Below are positions 12,207 through 24,213 of a stretch of 64,000 nt of DNA, one piece after another; position 1 is the first letter of the stretch; every line of letters begins with the position of its first letter. The notes under the pieces are model-generated. The model worked only from the letters and a program-made list of their open reading frames with translations, ran no database searches and had not been told where the DNA came from. The stretch is taken from positions 13,178,539-13,242,538 of the forward strand of contig OY987248.1 in NCBI GenBank assembly GCA_963920765.1, read 5' to 3'. The position numbers and the translations under genes were made by a program. The DNA is from Ulota crispa. Lineage: Eukaryota; Streptophyta; Bryopsida; Orthotrichales; Orthotrichaceae.

Positions 12207-13133
12207 TTAACCCCTAAACGACCATTGTCCCTTCGGGGATTTCCGGCTTGTACCCATGGCTAAACTACTTTGCGTGACGATGTGATTTTTTGAAACTTTT
12301 ATTGAAGGTGAGGAATTCAAAGATTTATGTGGGAATGTAATTTTTTCTTCATTTTGACATTTATTGAAGAAATTATGTATGAAAATTTGGAAAATGTTGC
12401 ACCTCGGGCAGCCAAAAACTTCTTTAAATTTATTATTTTTTTCAAATAAAAATCTGAAATAGGTTCTTTAGACTTATATAGACGTGGGGAGCTTTGAATT
12501 ATTTAATTTTGATAGATGAGATGAAAGTTATGAGAAGTTTAGGGTTTAGGGTAGGTGTAGTTTTGCTCTGAAGAAATAACGTATAAACTTCATTTTTGAA
12601 TGCAAATTTAACATTTTTGCAAAAAAACTATTGGAAAGGGTGAAGATTGCTTGCTAGAACAATCTCACCATTGAGATTCTTGTGATTCAATTCCATTGCT
12701 AGGTAATTAACAATGTAAGAATTTGTTCAATCTCAAACCGTCTTCTATTTAATGTTTTTTTTATGAATAAAAATTAAGTATTTTTTGTTTTGGTTTTTTT
12801 CTAAAGATTCTCAACTCAATTCCCTACTATAAAAAAATAAACTCAAAACTCCATGGTGCAAGAATTTTAGGTTAAAAAAGTTCAAAGTCAAATAATCTAA
12901 TCGTGCAAGGTGCAAAAATGCTTGATTTTTACACTTTAAATGCAAATATCTTGCAATTTGTGTGGTCAAAGTTTTTAAGTTTTGAATAACACATTCACAT
13001 ACAAGTCTACTACAAGATCCTACAATCAGATATGCAAAAAGACTACTGTTCAAACTTTTTTACTCTGTGCCATAGAAGTAGCAGTTTTGAGTATCTTTTG
13101 ACAAAATAAAGGCCATGGTCCTTTAGGGGTTAA
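12207..13133. mobile_element. Inverted-repeat element, family C-like, ~0.93 kb
   Basis: The left end is TTAACCCCTAAACGACCA and the right end is GGTCCTTTAGGGGTTAA, imperfect inverted repeats. The interior is strongly AT-rich and non-coding. The same type of right end recurs at ~41375-41394 in a NOC4 intron. A further TTAACCCC/GGGGTTAA pair at 13130-13206 suggests a second, shorter insertion or a deleted copy against its right edge. Confidence 0.5.
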
Positions 13134-14608
13134 CCCCTCTTTGCCTAAGCAGATGTTTTTGGCCCCAATTTCCGTCTAATTTGAGAATTGTTGGCAATGA
13201 GGGGTTAAACGCTTATGAGGATATTTTTATGTCCCCTCCATCACCAAAAAAATCCTTTGTAGGATGTAGAAAAAATCATTTTTCATCTATAATTTTCAAA
13301 AGTGATCATAAATATATGGTCCATTATGAAAGGCAAAAATCAACCTCATCAAATGCAATCATATTTTGAAGGCACTCAAATTGTGAGAAGAAGATTTGGA
13401 GACACAATGTTAGAGCATCTCTTGCTACTTGCTTTACTATGGCCATGCTAGATGAGTCTCCAAGGGAGGGTGTTATGAACTTGCATCAAGTGGTAGGGCA
13501 AGGTATGATGTGTGATGGAAAATTAAGATAATATCATCAATTATCAATCATTTTTGAAGAATTAGATACATCTCTATCATTTTTATACATCTTGTAGTTT
13601 TGAATATAATTAGAGGATATGCATGTGTATATCCAAGCTTAGTATAAAAAATTGATATATAATAAAACTAGGAGTTGTGTATATCCAATCACAATTGATG
13701 CCACTTATGGTCATAGGTTTGTAATATTAGGTATTCATACTTTTAGCTCACCTTATAACCTTGTCCCCAACGTGCAATACTCCTCTCCTTGCTTTTCGAG
13801 AGCATGTAGAGGAGGCTTGCCTTGAAGATTTTATGTGCACAAAAGGTCAACTCACCATGTCATGATAAACATGGAGGTTGTTGGGTGGAGTTGAGAAGAG
13901 GAATTCTTGTTCCCTTTGGCTTTGCCATCTAGCCTAGCTTGGTAGAAGCCAAATGGGGAAAAAAAATAGTCCCCTATTTTTGAGGGAGGGAGGAGGTTAT
14001 GGATTGTTGTTGCTTTCTTTGCTTGATAGGTTGAATTATTTTTGGAACCTTGGTTATATTGGCATTTTAATGTATTTGAGTAGATATACTTATTTCCAGT
14101 GTAATATTTGAGGTATTGAAAACACAAGTCTACATGTAAGCATTGTAGTATGCACAAGTGAGTAACAAAGTTTGTAAGTAGAGAGAAAACAACTTTGCCT
14201 AGAATGCATAATGATAGATTCTCAAAGAGGCATGTATAAAAAGAATTGGAATTCAATTTGATATTCATGAGGATGTTGAGAACCAAAGATAACTGAATTC
14301 CAGGAAAGCAAACTTGCTTGTGCAAGATTGCTTTGGCTTATTGAGTGAGAGGATAATTTGTTTATCATCATATGTCAAAGTAAGAAAAAAAGAAAATTAT
14401 TGGTGCTCTTGAAAAAAGTCTAACAAAATTAGAGAATGCTTTTTAGAAGTTAGCATTCTATTTAATCAACTTCTAATACATCTTTCCACATATGATATGT
14501 CCTTTATGTAGGTACACCTTCAAGTTCCTCAAATGATTTATTTTAACTCCTACTTATATGGGCTAGCAAAGCCAAATCTAACTAGTTGGACACTTGGAAG
14601 TCCAATAA
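13134..14608. other. AT-rich spacer, no gene
   Basis: About 1.5 kb with low coding potential. A 157-codon minus-strand ORF at 13852-14325 is rich in Ser, Asn, Cys and Leu, has no recognised domain and reads like AT-rich noise. This may be decayed transposon DNA, but I cannot assign a family. Confidence 0.4.
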
Positions 14609-14822
14609 GGGCCGGTTTCCATGGGTGATTGGAATCGGAGGCCCATCCAAGGTGACCACAAGCAAAATATAGAAAAAATTCTGAAATCTTCACAATGCGT
14701 AGAGTTTAGAAAGCAACCTCCAATTTTGGGTCCAGACCCTCGAAGGATGTCATTTGATTTTTCCAAAATTGGAGGTTGGACATCCAAGCAAGACCCTTCT
14801 AGCCCCACATGGAAACCTGCCC
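14609..14822. mobile_element. PIF/Harbinger-like MITE with TAA target duplication
   Basis: The left end is GGGCCGGTTTCCATG and the right end is CATGGAAACCTGCCC, with TAA on both sides (14606-14608 and 14823-14825). It is 214 bp and partly self-complementary: CAACCTCCAATTTTGG inside the left half pairs with CCAAAATTGGAGGTTG in the right half. ORFs on both strands are by-products of the palindrome. Confidence 0.75.
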
Positions 14823-15202
14823 TAAGATTGAATATGTTTATGTTTGCTAGAGATGGTCAAAAGAATTGTTTTGAGTTAGCTCAAATCCGAAAAGGCACCA
14901 TGATTGGTTTATCTATGTTTGACAAATCTCTTTGTTTTAAAAAGTACTCAAATTACATTTAGTACATGGGCCTTGCAAGGATTGTTCTTCAATGTTGACC
15001 AATTGGAATTGAACCACTAGAGTCCTTTGGAGTAGTCCAAGTATCCAAAATTTTGCAATAAAGTGTGGAACCAAGAGAGATAATATTTTAAATATGAATT
15101 TCCAAGCCAAGATTGCAAATTATGACCCATCAACCATACTATATAGGTGGATCCACCATTCTCACTAACCATAGGGATAAAGCATTAAACCAAATAATTC
15201 TA

Positions 15203-15578
15203 CTCCCTCTATCCTTCTAAAAAGGTCCAAAAAGCTTCCTTGCAAAGGATTAACTATGTTTTTAATCTTTGTGCTAGTGACACATGCATTCTAGAATCAA
15301 TATATCATCTATCAAAATGTATACAATATCTCTAGTTTTGATGTTGTTGTTCAGGCACCCAAACTCTATGCAAATAGTACCATCTTTGCGCATGCTACCA
15401 ACTCCTCATTATTGATGATTTAGAGATTAGTAGCAACAATGATACCTCATATGCGCAAGGCCAAGCTTGCTAGGAGAGGAATGCTCTCTACTTGCCTATC
15501 TCGCCCCCACCAGATCATTAAACACGGTGGTAACAAGAAATGTGTCTGATTTGGAGCTTTTCAGAGGGAAAGAGGGAG
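15203..15578 (-). mobile_element. Stowaway-like MITE, family A copy 3
   Basis: It begins CTCCCTCTATCCTTCTAAAA and ends with AGAGGGAAAGAGGGAG, flanked by TA on both sides. It is similar to copy 2 in the same orientation, with a central deletion. It lies between NSE4 and MEX1. Confidence 0.78.
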
Positions 15579-16185
15579 TAAATCCTTCCCAAATTAATTG
15601 CGAGTTTGATATCAGTGCTCTTCCCAAGGTTCATTTTCCTAAGGCTGTCATGTGAAACTCTAATCATGGTTGCATGATAAGGATTATTAAGCTACTTGTT
15701 ATCAAAGCCATGATAGGAGAAAGACTTTGAGATGGCACAAAATTGATTAGAGTATTAGCGAAATCATAGAATATTTACAAAATGGCGGAGGAATGTCTTT
15801 GAATGAGAACAACATAACTGGATCTGCACGCATTGTTGATTTTGGTTTTTCCAGGTCCAAGTGTCCACCGTGTGTGTAGACATCACATTACCTTTGAAAT
15901 GCTCTCTGGCTCGTGCCAGATTGCCCTTGTCAATCCTGAAGGATGCTCTCGCCACTTTAAAATTACCTGGGCAGGATTACCGCCTGAGTGCCTGACCTAC
16001 ACAATAAACCTCTGTAATGATTTGTGAGGGAGATCTCTACCTAGACCGACTCCCAGTGATCAATTCAACTAATGGCGAGACGGGGGATTGCAGTGAATAA
16101 GCTTCGGCATCGTTGAATAACATCCAGCCTGCACAGACAGACATCCACCCCACAATAAGCTTCAGGAACTCTTCCTCTCCCGAAA

Positions 16186-16430
16186 ATACCATATTAGACA
16201 AATTGGGAAAAACGGAGGGACCATTTTGTACTCCACCTTAATTAGTAATGTAGGCATAGCTATGGCTCAAAGTTGTAATTATTTGAAATCCTTGGAGGCA
16301 AACACTGAGACTTCATTATTGTACAAGAAAGTGCACGTTTATTTTTTTGTAATATGCTAAATTGTACATAGTGTCAGAAATAGTGAAAGCCCAAAATGTA
16401 CTATTTTTCCCAATTTACCGAATATGGTGT
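16186..16430. mobile_element. MITE, family F copy 1, abutting the MEX1 stop codon
   Basis: The left end reads ACCATATTAGACAAATTGGG and the reverse complement of the right end reads ACCATATTCGGTAAATTGGG. The run AAATTGGGAAAAA is shared with copies near 22800 and 23750. The right terminus lies next to the MEX1 stop codon, so the element probably forms the start of the MEX1 3' untranslated region. Confidence 0.6.
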
Positions 16431-19400
16431 TCAGAACCTCTTTTGCCACATTTTCCATAAAGAAAGTAACACAGCCAAGGTAAGGAAAAGGGTACATAGT
16501 TGGAGAGTACCTAGCCACAGTGCAAGCACAGCACTGACTCCGTAGAACGACACGTCATTGATAACTTGGAACCTGCAGGAACAAACGAGCCACAAAATTA
16601 GCTGAGTCAGCCCACAATACATCTGAAAGAGCTTAAAAAGTTTCAATGCATGCAAAATTCGGAGTAAACTCGAGGAAGAAGGACGCACTTAACAAACAGG
16701 ACATTCGAGTGAAGTGACATATTCGGAGGGTTCACTACAAATTTCGCCCCTATTTTTTGTGGAAATTTTTGTAGTGAGACCTCTTAATACTTGTATCCTA
16801 TTATTTTCGCTGTGGTAAAAAACTGAGTAGTAGCACCACCTCCATAACGATTCCTATTGTCATTGTTTTCAGTAATGATTATTCAAATGTTCAACCATTT
16901 CTTGACCCCTACAGGAAAAAAGATTTGTGGTATAAAAATGATCAGTTCTATTCGTCACTGTGAAAAAGCGTGTGTTTTAGAGGAGGCCATATTTTGTAGC
17001 ACCAAAATCAATGAAGAGCATTCCATGTACTGGTCAAGCAATACATTAGATTTGAACCAAAAAAAAAAAGCCCATAGGAGCTACTCAAAACTGCTAAGAA
17101 AAAAATGAGGTCCAACCACAGATTCAAGCACACATTGTGAAACGCAAAAAAACTGATTGCGAAGTGCTTACACAAACATGGTGACGAGGATCCCCCAACC
17201 CTGTAACAGCGTACCCCAAGATGATCCTGTAAACCTGCCCCCACAATGGAACGAAATTAATACCTCAGTTTACGGTGATCAGTTTCATATAACATATAAA
17301 AGTGTGCTCATACCCTCGGAGGAATTCACAAGCTGCCTTTTTTAGACATCCTTTCCTCCCTAAATGACTGGCTCACACAGTACCACTTACATCTACTACA
17401 GCAAATAGAAAAAGCAAGACAGGTGGGATTTTAAGCACTGAACTACAGTCCAGCTGTCACTTATGTGAGAACGTACCACATGAGATCGCGGGTGAAGAGA
17501 GCCCGTGGCAGGAGCAGACCATTTCCAGCCATGGCGAGCAAAATGGTGAGGACTGACAAGCCCTTGATATTGGAAGGATTCAAGTAATTCGACCACTGTC
17601 CAACGAGGCCAGGCCCAACCACATTTGAGTTCGTAAAAACGTGACCTCCACAAAATCACCTCGCTAAGGGTACCATCCACAGGAGGAATATCTCGACCTT
17701 AAGACAGATAAAAATAACCAAATATTAACAGAAAAGAAATATCCAAAAAAAAAGAGGTTTTTAATAACACACCGCCTGTGCTACAGGACCCCACATGAAG
17801 AGAAGCGTTGCCGTCCACGCTGACAACCCGCCGTACAGCTTCAATGCTGAGGAGGGCAACTTGTTGAGTCGATTCTGTCATGCCATTTTCAATTATCAAA
17901 AAACGAGTAGACTAGCAACTTTTACTTAATCGCACCAGAAACAAAATATCAAGAAGGGGAGGTAAAAAACCTTAGATTCTATACCAGAATGACCAGAAGC
18001 AAAGCAATAGCGCCAAAAACGGTGCCCGGAAGAGTAGACGCCGGAACGAAGGGTACGAATGTTGACCACATGACCTGAAAAGCAACCAGAGTAATCTGTG
18101 AGATGGATTTCATAAACATGCAAAAATGTGGCAAGGCTGGTCAATCCTAATCAAAACAAGACTCTACCACAACGTCCAACTCTATGAACTCACGCATACT
18201 ATCTCACTAAATGCACAAAACCGTTACAATTTTACACGTGACAAAACAACACAATGGCTTTGGCAAGCAATCATGGTGACAAAGGGATGAAAACATGGGG
18301 TGCATGCAAATTCTTTGTGTAAACGAAGTGCAAAGAATTAGACCTAGCACTCTCCTAATTTGCTACACTACTTGTGCAATTTGACAACTTCGGCAACTTG
18401 GCAAGGCTGGTCAATCCTAACCAAAACAAGGCTCCACCACAACGTCCAACTCTATGAACTCACGCATGTTTTCTCACTAAATTGCACAAAACTGTTGCAA
18501 TTTTTCACATGGCAAAACAACACAATGGCATTGGCAAGCAATCATGGTAACCAAGGGAAGAAACACAGGGTGCATGCAAATTCTTTGCATGAATAGCAGT
18601 GTAAAGAATTAGACCTGAGGAAGCACAGTGAGGCCACCAACGGTGACAGAATCGAGCCACAGCTGCCAGAGAGTAGGGCTCAGCTTATTGAAGTAGCTGA
18701 GCCAGTTGAAGAGAAGGCCAGCAACCACAACGGCCGCCGTGCCCATGAAGATTGGGACAGGCATGGCACCTCCCAACGTCAGCTGTGACAGCACCACCCC
18801 TGTCGAAATCACACCCACCGCTTGCACCACCGTCGCTCCCCGTTCCCTCTTCCCAGCGAAGTAGGACAGCAACGACAAGTTTCCCAGGAGCCCTGTCAAC
18901 TGACCCTGTACATGCCCATTCCAACATTAGATGGACCATGCTAAACCCTAAACCCTGTTACCAACAATAACAACTCATCTCCTCCAATACACACTTTGCA
19001 GGCCTCCAAATCCCAAGTTGGCTGAAAGCATCATATCCATGCTCTAAGAATAAAAAATGAGGCTATCTGTCACTCCCTCTGTCCCTCTAAAAAGCTCCAA
19101 ATCAGACACATTTCTTGTATCACTGAAAAGCTTCCTTTTGCTGATTTCAAACGTTGAGAAAGAGTTTGACCTCATGGGGGCAAGTGAATCGATTAGAGAG
19201 CATTCCTCTCCTAGCAAGCTTGGCCTTGCCCATATGAGGTACCATTGTTGCTACTAATCTTTTAAATCTTCAATAATGAAGAGTTGATAGCATGCACAAA
19301 TATGTTATGGTACTTTTTTTGCATGGAATTTGGGTGCCCAAACGGCAACATCAAAACTGGAGATTTTGCATACATTTAGTAAATGGTATATTGATTCTAC

Positions 19401-20618
19401 AATGCAAGTGTCACTAGCACAAAAGAGGGACAGAGGGAGTATCTCTCCACCAGAAACCCCCAATTAGAATGATTGCATACAAAAATCAACGATGTGACAT
19501 TGAGTGAGCAAAGAGGATTCGATTCGGCTCTCGTACCCAAAGCACCCCAAAGTGAGCTCTATTGAGTGATCTCCCAATAAAAGCACATAATTATTGGTTG
19601 AAATGCTTCAAGTGATATAAAAAAGGAGAGTTTCTACCTTGGGGATGCAACTCACATTCCACATTCGGTGGGCATTCATAACAAAAGCTCATCACCAAAA
19701 AGCACGGGAATGGAATGGATGAAACTCTTCGTACCATCCATGGGATGGCAGTGAGGGCCACTTCATTCCCTGACATGAGATTCTGCGTGTTGAGGACGAT
19801 TTGCGGGAGTTGCAGCAACAGAAATGCCACCGTGGCGGATTCGGCGACACGAGCTGTTAATGCGTCCCATTGCTTGTACTGGCTTGAAGGTGACTCCTCC
19901 TCGTCTTCTATCTACAGCACACACCGAGTTCATCAATTGATCGTCACCCTACTGCCACCCTAACCTTGGCATTTGAAAAGACAGGAGCAGGGATATAATA
20001 ATGCTGTATGGATTAGACTAAAAGGCCAATTCAATAGATCATACTGTGCTCCGATCGGGTAGAGTTTTAGAATGAACGAAGAGACATTGCATGTGTTCAT
20101 CAATGGACAATCTGGATAAAAGAAACGTCTACACATGCCCTACTAAAATAATAAAAACTGCCAAAAGAAACAATAGGAGGCCCCGTTTCAGACTTGTGAT
20201 CTTCTAGTAAAGGTTAGCGCCAAAGCAAGCGATCAACCACCTTGGAGAATTCGGGAGTGGAGGCATTCTCGCTCAAAGCGAGAGGCACTGCAATCGTCTT
20301 CCTGCGTTGCAGTAGCAAACCTGATCCTGGGCGTCCCTTCCGAGGCACACCACTCCACAACAACTTCTCCTTGTTGCAACGCAAGGCGCCATTCCCAGCA
20401 GCGCAAGCAAAATGCTGACCCTGGCGAAGCGAGACGTACCCCAAAACAGCCCGCACCCGCGAGTGGGGGGTGTGGGTGCGGGCTATGGCGCCCGGCGTAG
20501 CATCCAAGGCGGACATGGCTTGCGCGATGGTGGCAGCCATGTGTGGTAATGCTTGGATGCTTGCGATCACTGCCGCTCTAGCTCTGCCTCTCTCGTTGTG
20601 TCTCACTCTCTCGGTCAC
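16431..20618 (-). CDS. MEX1: MEX1, plastid maltose exporter
   Basis: MEX1 exports maltose from starch breakdown across the chloroplast inner envelope. Eight exons on the minus strand: 20618-20241, 19911-19735, 18905-18615, 18074-17985, 17874-17773, 17595-17477, 17234-17172 and 16572-16431, giving 453 residues. Residues 1 to ~120 are Ala/Arg/Ser-rich without conserved sequence, as in a plastid transit peptide. The family core follows: QYKQWDALTARVA, LLLQLPQIVLNTQNLMSGNE, LTGLLGNLSLLSYFAGKRER, MWSTFVPFVPASTLPGT and LSAWTATLLFMWGPV. NYLNPSNIKGLSVLTILLAM precedes LPRALFTRDLMW. Several hydrophobic membrane segments are evident. The last exon (FYGVSAVLALWL) diverges from the usual C-terminus and stops beside a MITE. 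Intron 2 carries a Stowaway-like MITE and intron 3 a duplication that copies its own 5' splice site. Confidence 0.93.
18127..18617. repeat. Tandem ~270-bp duplication in MEX1 intron 3 including the splice donor
   Basis: The segment at about 18130-18346 is repeated at about 18400-18617 with roughly 90% identity by eye. Shared stretches include GGTCAATCCTAA, CCACAACGTCCAACTCTATG, GGCAAGCAATCATGGT and GTGCATGCAAATTCTTTG. Both copies contain AAAGAATTAGACCT, which on the minus strand is the exon 3 donor AGGTCTAATTCTTT. The copy next to exon 3 is the functional donor; the other is a potential decoy. Confidence 0.85.
19073..19439 (+). mobile_element. Stowaway-like MITE, family A copy 4, in MEX1 intron 2
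   Basis: It starts CTCCCTCTGTCCCTCTAAAA and ends GAGGGACAGAGGGAG followed by TA. The left flank is CA rather than TA, so one target base may have changed. The right half is shortened relative to copy 5. It lies between exons 2 and 3 of MEX1. Confidence 0.78.
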
Positions 20619-22795
20619 TGACTAAGCTTATGGGCTGGAATCATCCTTGACTCGGAACTAAGCTTAGGAACAGAATAAAGCAGCCCCAGCTGGTGCAAGA
20701 GAAGGTACGATCTGGCATCTGTGAGGGAATGGACTACTCAATGGAGGAGCAGAGGCGGTACTTTGGGGGCGAATTGGCAGCACGATTGTGATTGTTTAGT
20801 TCTGTCGTGCGGGGCGAGAATCTCTACCGAATGTGTACAGATGCAACGTGTGGAGAGGGTCACGGGATCCGGGTCGGCCGAGAGGGCAGAGCAGAGCGGC
20901 TCTTGGGCCTCACCACGCGCACTCTGTCCCCCCTCCAGCCTGCCCGAGTCCGGTCTTCCTACCTCCCGGTTCTCCCGGTTTCTCCAGTTTCCCGCATTAC
21001 AGTTTGTTTATTAGGTGGTTTCAAATATCTCAAATAAGCAATGAACGAGTGGTCGTGAAGTTGTGGTCATTCACCAGTGAATATGCAATCACAACCCCCA
21101 TGAGGTCGTCATGGCTTGTTCATGGAGTGACTTGATTGGGTTGTTCACAAATCTTATTCAAGTGAATGAAATTGGTGTGGAATGTCATTTTTGAAACCCC
21201 TATTAGGGGAGTCCAACGCAACGACTTTTAGTAAGTGCATGTAAATGAACTGACCAATAAAAGGTGATTGAAACTATTTAAGCAAAACTAAAACTACAAA
21301 ACTTAATAAAATCTTATTAAAATCTTAATAAAATCACGTTGAAGTCTTAATTTTAGTGCTAGTGAAATTCATGTCAGTATTTTGAAATTAAATTTGGACA
21401 ACTCAATAGAATGAAATGCATGTTGAATACCTCCATTAATCTACTAACAATATTGTTTAGGTGAAATATAATACAAAGAGATTCACCACCACATGCTTTG
21501 TCCTTGTAGCACTTTGCTTGCATTTCAGGGTGATGGCACAATCAAGGTAACCAAAAAGGACTACTTAGGTCTAATTTGGCCATACCCATGATACTTTTGC
21601 TATTTATTACGTCTTACTAGATAGTGCTTTGCTATTTATTTTTTGGCAAGAAGTTGCTTATACTTGTAAATTAGTAGAAAAAAAATACACTTTTTCAAAA
21701 GATGCATGTTATCATATCCAAATGAGCAATTGTTTAGGAAGTTCCGGAACTGTCTCATTTCATCAAAATGAAGTAATGGACTTATTCGGACTACAAATTT
21801 GGTTAGTAGGAATTAGGTTAATGCATTTATAGTTACGCAAGCTTCTATGGTCCATGAATTTAAAGTGTATTAGTTCATACATTATTAAAATTAGTTGTTA
21901 TGAATTCTTTTAGGGACAGTTTCATGCAAGTTTTTCCACGTTCAATAAAGAACATTAAAAATTTGTAGTTTTTTTTTTTTTTAAAGTGGCAAAAGCATGC
22001 ACATATACTTGTTTCTAGGTGCACATTTGGTTAAAATTATTAAAATGTTCATAGTTCATTTTAGGGAGCCATTACAAATTACAAGTCAAAAAAAGTCCAG
22101 ATCAGGACATTTGGGTTCTAATCACTTTTATGGTGTGAAAAAAAAAACAAGAAAGTCCTTTTGATGAAAAGAACACTTTCTAAATGAATTTCTTAACATA
22201 AGGAAAGCTTAAGAAAAATGTCTCATCACTTGCAAGTTCAATTTTTCCGCTAAACAAAAATAATCAAAACCCATTAATGGAACAAAAATGATAGTGCTTT
22301 CCAAAGGTCCGGCAGGCCCTTTCGGGGGTACCCTGATCGTGCCATCACCCTTCAAACAAGGTCCTACTCAAGCTTTACTAGCTTTCTCATCATTCATGAA
22401 TGTTTGGGATGGTGTATTGTCTCTTAGTAATAACTAGATCACTATGAAACACAGATGGATCCAAATTTGACCTTTACTTCTCTATGGATTGTTAGGTTCT
22501 ATGAATTTGATGACATGAATCCTTCAAGGGTAAAGAAGCCCAAACAGATTTGATTGTGAGTTCTTTTAGCCATTTTGAGGATTTTCATAAGAGATTCCAA
22601 TTCCTTCAAAACAAAAGAATAATATTTTCAATCATCACAAGCAATATACTTCAGAAAAACGGCGTATTCTCTTTGTCCTCTGAGGCAAAAAAATGTTTGA
22701 GGAATGGATCTCTATCTTGGGTGAGTTTCACACATCATTATTTCCTAGCAAAAATAGTTTTATATGGTTTGTTCATGCTGGAGTTTTGAACGCAA
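20619..22795. other. MEX1 upstream region and AT-rich spacer
   Basis: The first ~400 bp (to ~21030) are GC-rich and should contain the MEX1 promoter and leader; overlapping plus-strand ORFs there share no recognised domain. Beyond that the DNA is AT-rich with only short ORFs. A short palindrome of the type GAAACCCCTATTAGGGG occurs near 21195. I see no gene. Confidence 0.45.
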
Positions 22796-23031
22796 TATTT
22801 GTTAATTTGGGAAAAACAGGGGTCCCACTTTGTTTTCCCCTCAAACTCAAAAAGTTACTTTAAAACCAAATTCAAAGGTATCAGATCCAATTTAAGCCAT
22901 TAAGATTTTTTCCCTTGCAAATCCCTCCTCTCAGGTGAGGGCACGTGTTGGTTTGAGGTGATCACCTCAAACTTCCTTACTCACTTCCTGAAAGTCCCAG
23001 GATGTACCATTTTTCCCACATTAACAAATAT
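22796..23031. mobile_element. MITE, family F copy 2
   Basis: The left end is ATATTTGTTAATTTGGGAAA and the reverse complement of the right end is ATATTTGTTAATGTGGGAAA. It is about 230 bp, with GTCCCACTTTG and GTCCCAGGATG near the inner edges of the two arms, and is related to copies at 16186 and 23750. Confidence 0.6.
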
Positions 23032-23748
23032 CGCGTTTTTGTAAACCATAAATTGTTCACAGTTCATGAAGAGATATAAACAGGCAACGTATGTAACCCA
23101 AAAATGTGAAACGGATTGGTATAATACGGTCAATGCTAGTTTCAAAATTTCATCCCACCAAGGAGGGTACTTCAATTACTATTTGAATGAGCAAAGAAAC
23201 TTTTTCACCAACTCTTCTCACGCAGGAAGACAATATCGACAAGACCTCAAAGAATCCGCCAAAGAATCCGCCAAAGATAGCATGACAAAATGGAGCAGCT
23301 TACTTAAAAATTGGGCCCAATAAGCCTCCACACAACCAAAACTACTGAAAAAGATACTTTGCGAGACAGAGGAAGTAAAATTAATATTTCCCAGTTATCC
23401 AGTCCACTCTGACACATGTGCTCAAACGTTAAGCCAACTTCAATCACATTCCTTTATTCTCTCCAACATACTCGTCACCCAAACACCACTCTCCCCTAGA
23501 AGTCCAAGTCAGTTCTCATTCGAAGTATTAGTAGTAAATGGAAGAATAATATAACCAACTAAAGACTCATCACTTACAGAAATTTCAAAAAGAGATGATG
23601 AGTCCCTCGGCTCTTGCGGAACCAATAAATGTCAAGTCTCAGTAGTAATCCCAAACATGATGTTCACTTTTACCTGTAGTGGCTAAAAACACTGCTAAAA
23701 AGCTACTATTTTCAAACTTAACAGTGTAAATCTCACAATCGTGTTAGT

Positions 23749-23981
23749 CATTAAATTGGGAAAAAGCTTCCATATTGGGATTTTTGAATTTTTCATTTTT
23801 AAGAGTTTTTAGGTGATTTAGAGTGAACATTATGATGATTTCTTCAAGACCTTACCTCAATGATGAAATATCTTACAAGAATTATCAAAGAACATACTTC
23901 AAGTCACCAAAATGTTCTCACAAAACAAAATTTAGTATTCCCAAAATACGTTTTGGGAAAGAGTTTTTCCCAATTTAATGA
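23749..23981. mobile_element. MITE, family F copy 3
   Basis: The outer ends are CATTAAATTGGGAAAAA and its exact complement TTTTTCCCAATTTAATG. The AT-rich interior of ~200 bp has no coding content. It belongs to the family seen at 16186 and 22796. Confidence 0.6.
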
Positions 23982-24125
23982 AAAACTTGTCAAGTTTTTA
24001 AGCTGCATAACTTTCCTGCCAAATTTAGCCAGTTTAAACTTCGCTGGGACGTACTCAAGTGCAAACGAAGCAAGCTATCACAGGCAAGCCAGAGAATGCA
24101 GCTGTTTACAACAAAGCATAATTAC

Positions 24126-24213
24126 CTGGAACGATGATCGATGCTTGGCCAGTTTGCTCGTCGTCGCCATCACGGAAGACTGCAGGATTCGAAGATTCGA
24201 GTATCTCCGTCAT
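24126..24213 (-). CDS. Possible orphan first coding exon, unknown protein
   Basis: On the minus strand an ATG at 24213 opens 29 codons (MTEILESSNPAVFRDGDD and then EQTGQASIIVP) ending at a good splice donor, CCAG|GTAATT. The composition is protein-like and acidic, and a GC-rich, promoter-like stretch lies upstream at 24400-24820. I found no continuing exon down to MEX1, only AT-rich DNA and family F MITEs. It may be the remnant of a gene whose remainder was lost, a first exon of a gene with a very long intron, or chance. I do not recognise the peptide. Confidence 0.25.

Noticed and set aside
13852-14325. 157-codon minus-strand ORF
   Set aside because: Composition is that of AT-rich random sequence, with no domain, no splice context and no recognisable homologue.
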